Position numbers and translations under genes: made by a program. The notes beneath the pieces are model-generated. The model did not search any database, was not told where the DNA came from, and saw only the letters and a list, made by a program, of their open reading frames with translations. Below are positions 51,206 to 61,544 of a stretch of DNA of 64,000 nucleotides, piece by piece (position 1 is the stretch's first letter; each line of letters starts with the position of its first letter). The stretch is from positions 9,327 through 73,326 of the forward strand of contig NW_005434569.1 of NCBI RefSeq assembly GCF_000315625.1, given 5' to 3'. This DNA comes from Guillardia theta CCMP2712. Taxonomy: Eukaryota > Cryptophyceae > Pyrenomonadales > Geminigeraceae.

Positions 51206-51793
51206 ACGGAGCTTGCGAGGAGGGTGCTGGAGCAGGGAAAGTTTGCAAGGAGCCCATAGACGCTAATCGCGCGTTTGCTCGCTCTTTCGCAATCGTCTTC
51301 GCTGTTGCACTGGGATGCATCGCGTTGGCTGTGCTTCTTATTCAGGCAGGAGCAGCGAAGAGCGTCTCTCTCTACGTATACTACTTCCTGTCCCGCTTGG
51401 CAAGTCCTAACGCCATGCTCAGGGAGGTTTCACTTCGAATTTGGATCTTGACAAGGGTACACTCAGCGCCCTCGAGGCAGTAGCTGGTCCTGCCTCCGGA
51501 CGCCGTGGAGGAATTGCGTTCTCGGATGCTGCCCCCCGCGTTCCTCGTATCTTGGCAGCTCAGATGCAGAGGTATTATGCATGCAGGGGATGAACCATGT
51601 GTCTGATCGCTGCCTCTCACTACAGGCGATCAGCTTCGCAGCAGATGTTGGCATCTATGAACAGCAAGAGGTAGCTGATGAGATCCCTCGCCTCTCAAGC
51701 TGACCAGTTTTCAGGAGTGAGGCTGATAAAGTTGCCGATGGGATGAGGACACAGGATTACATGGATCTTACGGATGCTGCCGGGATGGAATGA
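51206..51793 (+). CDS. Small single-pass membrane protein, unrecognised (5' end not found)
   Basis: An exon from 51206 (after TCTGTCAG) gives GACEEGAGAGKVCKEPIDAN and a transmembrane helix (IVFAVALGCIALAVLLI). The frame continues only if a short intron is removed, either 47 nt starting GTATAC or 23 nt starting GCAAGT. Both end CTAACGCCATGCTCAG and both are phase 0. Then follow GGFTSNLDLDKGTLSALEAV, SASQQMLASMNSK and SEADKVADGMRTQDYMDLTD, with stop TGA at 51791-51793. The later introns start GTATTA and GTAGCT and keep phase 2. One TM plus a soluble helical tail; no family was recognised. The first exon(s), possibly near 50,900-51,090, are unresolved. Confidence 0.5.
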
Positions 51794-52099
51794 AGGGTAG
51801 GAGGAAAAAACTTGTTAAACTTTTGAGTATATATTCTTAATTTTGAGAGATTTCTGTCTGCTGCGGGAACAAGTCAATTAATGTGAGTCCTGTGTAGCTG
51901 CGTCAGATCGATCCACTTCTAATTTGTCAAACATGTATCACATTAGTATGGTGCATTGAGTCGGTTCCAAGAGACTCAGGCCACATTTTCTGTTCATCAC
52001 TAGTGGTTAGAGACACGTGCCTCCTGATAGTTTTGTGATCACCTTCTTGCACCACAATCGATGCGCTGAGATAGCAGCCTGATCAGAAAGAGAGTAAGT

Positions 52100-54640
52100 T
52101 TGTTTGTTCGATCAATTCCACAGCAGTCCATACATGTCTCTTGGATGGTTCTTTACAGAAGACGCGGACTCCATGCATAATTTGATCGCGAGGAAGAATG
52201 CTTCCATACCTTACAAAAATTCAAGGTTACTTCGACTGCCAAGACAAATCTACATCATCGTTGCGTTACCTGTTCTGGCTCACTCTTCTTGCAACCCAAA
52301 GACCTTTAACTGAAGCTTCCTTCTCGGAAGAGAAAAAGAAAACCTACCAAACACATCAGACAAAAAAACGTCAAACGCTACAAAGGCTGACCTCATCGAC
52401 AGGATTTTTCGATTTCTTCCCATGGTGCACACTCCATTTCTCAACGATGAGGTCGTCGGCTGACAACTGACCCGCACTAGGAGCATTCTGATTTCCTCCC
52501 TTCACTGGAGTTCGGCTTTGAGAAAGAAACTCCTCATTCATCGGTTGCGATCCTCTATCATCTAAAGGATACTCTACATCGCTGTTTTGCTCGTCTGGCG
52601 TGTCCGGAATACAAACTAGAAAGTACTCGTCAATTAGCAGAGCGAAGAAATCGCATGGTCACCATTTTCTTCTTCCCAGAGAGATAACATCTCTTGCTTC
52701 AATGCATCTACAGAGGTTTTGATTGGATGACTATCGGTTTGAGAATCAGCTGAAACTGAATTGCCTCCATGCCTTGCATCGACGAAGTTCATCTGAAACC
52801 TCAATCAAACACATAGCAGTGAAATCAATTTAGAAACCGGTGTGTTTCCGACAAACTTGTAGAAGTCGTGGCGCTGATACCGATGGAGAAGCGCTCTCGC
52901 ACATTGCATATCCTGAGCATGGGATTCAGCTGATTTGTATCAAGAAGGAGATTCGTTACCTCATCTTCACTTTGAAAATTATAAATATTCGAAAGAATGT
53001 GATCATCAAGGTTGACAAATGCTGCGGGATCATATATCGCTTCTTCTATCGGTACTCTGTTGGTAGAAATCAGCTTGTAAAGTCCATTGGAATTCTGAAT
53101 TACCTCCTCACAAGACGAGCAGTATCCTTGTCGTAACACGGCACAGTGTAATGCTTGAAAGCAAGCTTCAACACATCACGGATCAGATACTCGACTGCCT
53201 TGACGTTCCTATGAGTATAGACCTGAAAATTGGAATCAGAGTCAAGACTGTTTGATTTCTGTGGTTATATTACACCTTCCAGTGCATGTTGAATCTAATT
53301 TTGAAGATTTCCATAGCTTCAGGGGCTAACTTCTCTGGCCAACATATGCCCCAACGTCCTTGTTTTGTCGGCTCACCATCCTTATCCAATTCTGGGCACC
53401 AACATACCTTTGAGCAAACGTAAATGTTGAGAACGAGACTGAAATTGAACAAGAAAGAACTCACTCGTGCAAGGTCTATGAAGCGATACGGCTGCTTATC
53501 TTCTTCTCCCAAGGAAACTTTCTTGTCTCGCATGAAATAATCCAACTTGTCGATGTCTAAGCCGCTATGTGCGTTGTTTATAATGTCATACAGAAAGTTC
53601 TTCTCTGGGCCACGACCCCGGCGAGCTTCAATTCCTCCTCCATTACGCTTTCCACCGTCAAGATCATCACCAACAATCAGCTCTTCTATGAAACGAAGAT
53701 CATTGACTGGATCTAGACCGTAGTCTTCCAGACGGATATTGTTGTCTCGGAGCAGATACTTGAGCATTAAAACACTCATCTCCTCATGGGCCCAGTCCAA
53801 GCCCATATCCTGACAGATCATTGTTTCGAACATGTGGCTGAAAGGCCCATGGCCAAGGTCATGACACAATGCCGCAACTTTTACACAGAGCTTGTCTGCC
53901 TCCGTGATTTTGGCTGGAATGGAATATGTGCATGAACCATCTTCATTCCGTTTGGAAGGCAACGCAGGGTAACCCTTCTGCTCCCTCAGATTCTCCCAAT
54001 ACTGATTGATTGCTGAAAGCTCAATTTCAGGGGATCGATACATGATAAGACGGCAAAAAACAACCTGGAAACATGCGCCTCAACTTCTTATCCTTCCGCC
54101 GTTGTTCCTCAAGGGTCTGCATCATCCTTGTAGCAAGGTGCATTGCCCCAACACTGCCAAACGCTGCTTGTGAGACTCGAAAATACAAAAAGTGTGTGTA
54201 CACGAACCTGTGCTCAAACCTTGTATGGTTAGCAGATCGGAAAACATTTTCACAAAGTCCAAGCTGCTTCAACTGCTGTAGCCTTTGGAACTGTTTCGTG
54301 TCCATGATTCTAATTATCAATGGATCCAACTCAATCTGAGAGATATTATTGGCGAAGTGAGATGAAAGATACAAAACTCTACCTGGCCGTATATTCTGTC
54401 GTGGAATGTTTTGGTACGAAGGCCAACCGAGCGGAGGATTGGCGTCAAAGGAAAGTTTTGAGTGCCTACGACCGACAAGTGCTGCTTCTTCGGAACCTCA
54501 AAGTCATAGCTTTCTTCAGTTTCATGATCAACATCTGATGATTTGCGTTTTCCTCCTTTCATTCCTTCAAAGTCATCAAACTCTCTTGGTTTGGAGGCTT
54601 TGTTAGACATGTAATAATTCAGGATAGTCTGTTGAGACAT
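52100..54640 (-). CDS. SAMHD1: SAMHD1-like HD-domain dNTP triphosphohydrolase with N-terminal PIP box
   Basis: The start is at 54640 ([14 protein letters not shown]), a basic disordered leader. Next come [39 protein letters not shown] (first HD-metal histidine region), [18 protein letters not shown] (the HD motif), [40 protein letters not shown] and [11 protein letters not shown]. Smaller exons follow: [55 protein letters not shown] and [20 protein letters not shown]. The family hydrolyses dNTPs to nucleosides and triphosphate. An N-terminal SAM domain is absent; instead residues 3-10 fit the PCNA-binding pattern Q-x-x-I-x-x-Y-Y. The 3' end near 52.1-52.3 kb is not fixed. Confidence 0.88.
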
Positions 54641-55580
54641 CGTTGTTGTGCTTCAGTCTGCAAGAGCTTCCCACCCAGTGAGCACGAACCAGCTGCTCAA
54701 CTTGTCCTGAAAAAAACAGACACCATCAAAATAAATCAAATTCAACCAATCATTTAAAAAAAATCTGCATGATCGAGGAGTTCATCTACAATCGGATACA
54801 GTGTATGGTTGATGCTGATACTGAAACATTTTCCCCACGGTTTTCTTTTGCCTCTCCCGATCCATCTTCATCTCCTTGCATCTCATCATACGCATTCATC
54901 TGAATTGAAATCATAGTCATACAAGCATGTCCTCTTCTCCTCGCAGATATCTTCCTCCTTATCCTTGTCCTCCCTGCATGCTTCCGCAAACAAACCACAT
55001 TGCGCGCCAAATCGACCACCCCTGCCTTTACCAGCATATGACCCCCAAATTTATAGGACGCAGGACCCCTTCATTGGTCGCTCTACAAAGCCACCACCAA
55101 AGTACCGTTGTGGTGGTTATTGGCTGGTTGTTCAGAACCCCTACCCACATCTTGCCACAACGAGATGTAGACTACCCCTTATTTTGTACTCCTTTAACCT
55201 TTAAATAACCGGTTATATTGGTCGATTGCAACCACCCCCACCCCTACATGGATGGATGATCACCTCAACTCGTGCCGTTAAATTTGAAAAATCTACTGAT
55301 AATGTTTCAGAATACAGAAGTGAGTTTTCAAATATGCTTTCCAAATTTGAAGAGACCAATGGGGCCAAACCAGTCTTGCTGTCCTACAAAATGTCTTGGG
55401 GCGGGCTCCTACACTTTGGTTTGGTGAACATGGCGCCCTTTGCCGTCGACGCGACTGGTGTTATCAACCGTTGGGCATGCTAGCAAGGGTGTTAGACGAT
55501 GAGGAGAGGAGGCAGGAAGGGACTTGTCGACTTCCTGTGCCTCTCTCTCTCGCCTTTGCAACCTGCATGACTGCAGGATC
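54641..55580. promoter_or_regulatory. Divergent intergenic region with CACCCC tract
   Basis: It separates the (-) SAMHD1-like gene from the (+) glycosyltransferase gene. 55,010-55,260 is C-rich on the + strand (GACCACCCC, TGACCCCC, CACCCCCACCCCTAC). A short minus ORF near 54,905-54,786 could be an upstream exon but has no support. Promoter function is inferred. Confidence 0.35.
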
Positions 55581-58500
55581 ATGAAGAACAATCTGCTCTG
55601 GTGCGTCATTGCACTTGCAGTCCTCGTCACATCCCATGGGGAGGTAGAAGTGGACGCAGCATCTAGAGCTGAGGAGGTAGAGGAGATCGTAGTATCCAGA
55701 GCTGAGGAGGTAGAGGAGATCGTAGTATCTAGAGCTTTGATACTGCGGTCGATTGGCTGCTCTCTGAGCACATCTTCAGAGGAGAGCGGGGAACATCTTT
55801 CACTTCAATTCGCTCTCGAGGGCATTGGGGATGTCAGTGAGTGTGAATCCTACACGATCACAATCTACACGCGCACATTCAATGATAGCAGACCAAGGGC
55901 TGATGAGTTTGTCGTGCTCGGATCATCTTCATTGTGCTACGTCTGCAACTCATCTTCCAGTCATGGAGTTGATTGCACCGTTGCATTACAGGATCCTCCT
56001 CTAGACGCGATTTCCCTGCGCATACAAGTCTCGTCGGGAACAGACGACTTAAAACACGTGGATTTTTCTACACTCGAGAGAACTTCTCTGGAACAACCGA
56101 TTCTAGTTTCCGTCTTCGATCCCTTGACGCAGGATGTACAGTCGTTGGTGTGTCAGCGTGGTGGACCAACCTCGGAACCCTCGCGATCTTCCCTCTCCCC
56201 ACTGTCTGCTCGTATCATGGCGGAGGTGGCAAACGACGTCACAGAGAGCGAGCTAGTGGACTTGTGCAGGTCGCTGATAGGATCTCAGAGGAGCCATGTG
56301 GTCATCAAGGGGAACCAGTCATGTGACATCATCTATCGTGCAGCCGACGAGTGCCGGAGGTGGAGGAGGTTTGAGGTGCTGGATCGATCAAGGCTCAGGG
56401 AAGTAGCAAGAGGATGGCATCCTCGTGACTTCGACGCTCTCCCGCCGTTGCCTGCGAGCATCTTGGCGAGTAATGGAGTCTTGATCTGGAATCACTTCCA
56501 TGATCTCAACTTTGACGCTATGACCCCGATCCAGCCCTCCTCCTGGGTGAGACTTGCCGATGTCATGTTGATAGAGATCTCGGAGCTGTCCCGATGCCAC
56601 GCGCTCGGTATGAAGTGCGTGTCCGTTCCGATCCTGGACAGGACGGTTGGGGCATTGAAGGAGGCGGACATAGTCTATGTGCCTTGTAACATAGTCGACT
56701 TGGTCCCGGACCTTGTCCTGCCATATTTGCGCAGCCCTGTTATCTTTTTGTCCCACGTGTTCCCTTTCGAGGGCATCAGCTCATGCTCAACCCTTGACCC
56801 TGAAGTTGCAATGAATGTACTGGATCAGAAACAAGTCTTCCGGTGAGTTACATGTGGGATGTATGCCTTGACCTGACTGAGGTTCTGTGTTGAACCTCAA
56901 CAGCTGGTACGGCATTGGATCGCAGGTCAACCATTGGAATTTCTTTAACCTGCCTCCAGGATTGTCTGAAGATGTTCAGAGACTCGTTCGCTCATTCTCT
57001 GTTCCCCGAGAGAAGCCCTTCCTCTTGTTTGTTCCGGAAGGCCATCCCTTGTGTGGGAAAGTTCCGTTTGTTCGGGATGTTGCACAAGATCAAAGGATTG
57101 TTTGCTCGTCTGACGACGACTTTGAGTCAATGAGCAAGAGTTCGCTCTGTCTCCTGCCTGCTCAAGTCGACATCCACCACCACCTTCTCTGGACGGCCCT
57201 CTCCTTGAACTGTTACCCGATAGTGAGAGCCGACCCGGTGACTTCGTACAATGACTGATGCCTGGGGATGATGTAGAGACCAGGTTGTCATTGAGTACTC
57301 CATCTTTCTGCCGATCATCGTTGAGGAACAAGAAAACTTTGATCATCTCAATCTTACAGCGCTTCAACAGACTCTGGCTGAGAAGAGTAAGACTTGTATG
57401 AGGGGGACAGTAGGCGGTCTGATCTTTGTGTCTCAAAGGCGCGAGCCCGTGGGCTTGGGAGCTAATGGATGAGAAGATTTGGGAGCTGCATCTGCACAAC
57501 TGGAAGAAGCACCTACGTAGGCTGAAGGGGACAGAAACTTCCAAGGTACACGAGGACGTCAAGACAAGCGAAGACGCAGAGTTTCCGATGTGTTTCATTT
57601 TTCTCGGTAAGCACAGTCTTCCTGATTACGTCACCCTGGTGATTGAACAGGCACGAGATGTCATGAAAGTCGGTTAGTAAGCTCATGCCGATCTCTTGGA
57701 TGTCTTACCCAAAACCAGGTGACCTGCTCCTGGTAATCAGCGGAGAAATCCCCGACAAGTTGCAAGAATGGAGCAGACGCTGGAAAGTGACCATCATCTC
57801 TGCTGAGAAGCTTGAAAAGACTGACCATCACAAGATGTTCGAATACTCTTCCCCCTTGGACAGGTTGCTGCCCCTTCGCTCGTTCGCCGATGATGCTTGC
57901 CCTGAGCAGATCGATGCGGGGGGGACTGTGGCACCTTGCGGCGGAGAGGCTCTTCGTCCTCGAAGAGGTCATGCTTCACCTGGGCGCGCAGGAAATCTTT
58001 ACAGCAGAGTGCGATGCCTTGATCTATCACGACTTCAGAAGGCTCTTCCTTCACGTCCAGTCCAACGACAGGAGGGAAGGGGAGGACTACCTCGTCGTCG
58101 GCCCCATGACGCCCCAACACGCGTCCGGCGCCATCATGTTTGTCCGGGGCCCGAGCGCATTGCGGCAGCTCAACCGTTTCCTTGTCGAGGCTCTCAACGA
58201 AGACCAGCAGTTCCTTAACAACGACGTTCTGCTCCAGATGGTCAATGAGATGACCCTCCTTGCCGCCTTCTCAGTCGTCCACCCTCACCTCATACGGTTC
58301 CTTCCCATCCTCCCTGCAGATTACCTTCCCTTCCTGGTAACCCTCCTGCGCTCCTGCCTTCCCTTCTGACGGACTCCAGAAACCCGACCACGACTCGTTC
58401 AATCGTGAAGTGATCGCACATCACCGTATCACCTTCGGCGAGTTGTCTAGGAGGACCGTCAGCTTCCCACAGCCTCCGGGTGGCCCGGCGGGCCCGCACG

Positions 58501-60699
58501 CTGCCCCCGACAGTCCTTGGGACTTCCTCTTCGACCCCGCCGCTGTCGGCGTCTTCGTCGCAGGGCCGAGAAGTGATGGCAGCGGAGCTGTGAACTCGAC
58601 GTGACGTTGTTGGCAGAGGATGGGCCCAACAAGAATGAGTGGATGGAGCCTGCGGAGACGCTGCATGGTCACTTCGTCGCCCACCTGCTGCATCGTGCGC
58701 GCCTGCGCGTCTGCTTCATCTTCTTCTCTCACATCTCCAGGTGGCTTCCAGTCTTCTACAACGTCACCTCGCACCGAGCCTCCTTCCTCCACAACCTCCA
58801 CCTTCACAGCAAGGAGGTTCACTTCTTCCTAGCCAAGGGCAACGTGCTCGCAGACCACCTGTACCCTCCTCTTCTTGCTCCAGATGAAACGGGTCAGTCT
58901 CACAGCAGCGAGCTGAACGACTGTGAAGAGGACGGGAAGGATCCCACAAGGTGCAGCTCCTGCACAGACATCGATGTCGATGTAGCGAGTTGGAATGGCT
59001 GGCGACTAGTCCTGACGTGTCGTGGCGATGGGCTGACGATGGCTGCGAAAAAGTTCAGAGATACTCATGTCGACCAGGCAGTGCAAATACATCGATTCTG
59101 CATGGACCACGACACTGCAAGCCACGGAGCGGCAGCCAAGATCACAAGGTGAGAGTTTCTTCCTGTCTGATGATGAAGAAACATAATGTCAATCTGCTGT
59201 GCTCGTAATGACGACGTTCCTTTGTATTATCAACCCTCAGATCGGCCGCATGGATATCGCAGGATGGTCTCTTTCTCCTGCTGTGGAGCGAGTGTCCCAT
59301 CACGGGTGGAGATTGCAGTAGTTTCATGCGCGTGATCGCGGATGCCTCCGCCTCCTCCGCCTCCTCCTCCTCCTCCTCCTCCTCCTCTTCCTCCTCCTCC
59401 TCCTCCTCCTCTTCATCCTCCTCTTCATCCTCCTCCTCCTCCTCCTGCTTCCACCCACAGTTTCTATCCACTGGGGTTCTGGCAGGAAAGCCAACAGAGA
59501 TCGAGAGGGGAAGGTTCTTGCTCCCCCTTCTGTATCCCCAGCACAGCAACCGGCCCCAAACTCTCTTCTTCTTGCTGGAGGTAGCCCTCTCTCCACTCCT
59601 CTCCACTGTCTCTTTCCGCCGCGCAAGCAGCAAATTTGCGCTCCCGGGATCCACCCTTGGCCGGGGAGTGCGAGTGCTACTCGATGCTCCGTTCTCAGAT
59701 GGAACAGCAGGAGCAGGGGCTGGCGCTCGAGCAAGAGACCTCTGCACGAAAGAGGAGGGAGCATGCCATAATTCCCGCACTTCGTCACTTGCTGTGCTCG
59801 TGCCCATGGAGTATGGAATCAGCCTTACCTCGACTGTGGACGGGGGGAGGAGCTGGAGCCCTCCGTCTCCCCTTTTCCCTCTAGGGCGACATAAAGCACT
59901 GAAGCTGCTTCCAGCCAACGAGCACGGGACGAGAAAGTCACAGTTTGAGTGCATTCCTGCCTGCCTTCCGATCTACAGTGTCGCCGCCATCGGCGGGTTC
60001 TCCGAGGACTCCTTCCTGATCATCCGATCGGTGAAGGGGCGCGAGGAGGAGTACAGCATCGAGCTGTGGAGGATGGGCGACCGAAGATTCGACCCTGACT
60101 GCCTCCCTCCCTGCTCTCCGTCTCCTCTGATCCAGCAGATCCCTCTCTCCTGCAGCTCGGAGCAGCCTGGTAACTGAGCACCGCTCCTGTCAGCCCCCCT
60201 GACAGTCTTGCAGGCCAGTCCGTCGAGCTGGTCGAAACGACAGAGGGAGGAAGCGCACTGACTGTTCAGGCTCTGCACGACTTGTTGTCCTGCGGACCGG
60301 GAGACGAGGACGGAGGGATCAAGGTCACGATCTCCACAGAAGGAGACTGGAGGCTACATGAAGCTTCCTTCGCTGCTGAGGTACCTCCTCCCCCCCCCCC
60401 CCCTCTCTCCTGGGCCAGCTAGTACAGTCCGATGCTTCTCCGCCTCCCCCCTTACCTAACCCCTCCTCTTCCTGCCTTGTCTCCGAAGTTCCCCTCCGAA
60501 CGCTTCCTACTTTCTTGCCCACGTCACGTTCCGTCATGATCTCACTCAGCTTGAGCAGCGCGACGGGACTCTCACTGCGGTCGTGACCTGGAATCTTCGC
60601 AAGCAGCCACACCAGCCCGGCATCGACTCGGAGGGTCACGTGATCATCAGGACGCTTCGGCACAAGGTAGATCACCAGAAGACAACGCTCAGCGGCTAG
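55581..60699 (+). CDS. Large secretory glycosyltransferase-like protein with C-terminal Asp-box region
   Basis: The start is MKNNLLWCVIALAVLVTSHG, a signal peptide or anchor. A tandem repeat (SRAEEVEEIVV twice) and then a long exon to 56844 follow. Downstream exons give WYGIGSQVNHWNFFNLPPGL, VVIEYSIFLPIIVEEQENFD, ELMDEKIWELHLHNWKKHLR, GDLLLVISGEIPDKLQEWSR, LHLGAQEIFTAECDALIYHD, HRITFGELSRRTVSF, DFLFDPAAVGVFVAG, LHNLHLHSKEVHFF, AAWISQDGLFLLLWSECPIT, and a long exon with VPMEYGISLTSTVDGGRSWS. The C-terminal exon ends KVDHQKTTLSG, stop TAG 60697-60699. ECDALIYHDF suggests a DxD-like sugar-nucleotide site, NLHLHSK resembles segments of nucleotide-sugar transferases, and STVDGGRSW is an Asp-box (BNR). 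The single-gene model is plausible but unproven. Confidence 0.55.
55665..55737 (+). repeat. 36-nt tandem coding repeat
   Basis: Two near-identical 36-nt units encode SRAEEVEEIVV, with a partial third unit ending SRA. They lie just after the signal peptide. The identity at DNA level indicates recent duplication. Confidence 0.85.
59345..59455. repeat. (TCC)n repeat, poly-Ser coding or intronic
   Basis: The open frame runs through as poly-Ser into CCACAG|TTTCTATCC. An alternative is that it is the pyrimidine tract of an intron ending at CCACAG (about 59460). Confidence 0.8.
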
Positions 60700-61170
60700 G
60701 AGGAAGCCTCGTCAGTGAACTTCGGAATGAGTCACTCAGGCTGTTGAACTTTCACAGCCGCGCGGAGCGCACTGCCGCAGCCGGGGCTGCCGCGCCCCGC
60801 AGCTTACTAACTGGTACTACGTGACCGCCGCGCGGCCGCGCCCGGCGAGTACTATGACCGTACCGTCGGTCTCTAGCTCGTTTCTAAAACTTGATAGCAC
60901 GCCTATTATGCAAAATTCGGCATGCGTACCGTACAGTGACGCCGCCGGCGGCCGGCGCGGCCGACGGGCGCGGCCCAGTGCCCGGGGCCGTCGTCCCGCT
61001 CCCCCCACCCCCGGCCTCTGAGTCCCCGTGCCGGGGCCCGGGGACTCAGACTCTTCAAGTTACGATGACCGGGACGGGCCCGGCACGCCGCCGGGCCCCG
61101 GCTGGCCCCGACCGTGGCCGGGCTTTTTTCCCGGAGTCCGATCGGACTGAATTTTCAGGCCCTGATCATA
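60700..61170. other. GC-rich intergenic island
   Basis: GACTCACTCAGG, CCGCGCGG, TGACCGTACCGTCGGTC and GGGCCCGG words occur. It is followed directly by the C-rich tract before the prosaposin-like gene. ORFs here are judged non-coding. Confidence 0.5.
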
Positions 61171-61204
61171 CTCAGCCAATAGGAACTTTTGCTTATGAAG
61201 TGAT

Positions 61205-61540
61205 ACCCCTACAATTGACCGATAAAGTAGGGGTACTCGTTTACCAACATGAACTTTTGAAAATAGATACCTTTGTGATCCGACTACCTGTGGAGCCCCA
61301 CCCCCCTCTACCCCCCAGTCATTCTCCACCCCCAAAAATGGAACACCCCTACCCTGAATAGGAAATACCACCGGTAATGGTAGATTATGTAACCCCACCC
61401 ACTCTAATACTGCTGTAGCACCCTTTTCACCCCAATCTACCACATGACTTCTACCCCTCCCTCCATCTCCACCCCACCCCTTCACACCCGTATAACCCCC
61501 ACCCCCATAAAAGGAACTTCTCCCCCCATTTTCTCATCAC
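61205..61540 (+). promoter_or_regulatory. TACCCC/CCACCCC tract before prosaposin-like gene
   Basis: ATACCCCTAC, GCCCCACCCCCCTC, AACACCCCTACCC and AACCCCACCCAC repeat up to the start codon at 61545. This is the clearest example of the island-then-tract order. Confidence 0.4.
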
Positions 61541-61544
61541 TCCA

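Noticed and set aside
59142-59954. 270-aa minus ORF with poly-Glu
   Set aside because: It is antisense to the Asp-box exon, and the Glu run is the complement of (TCC)n.
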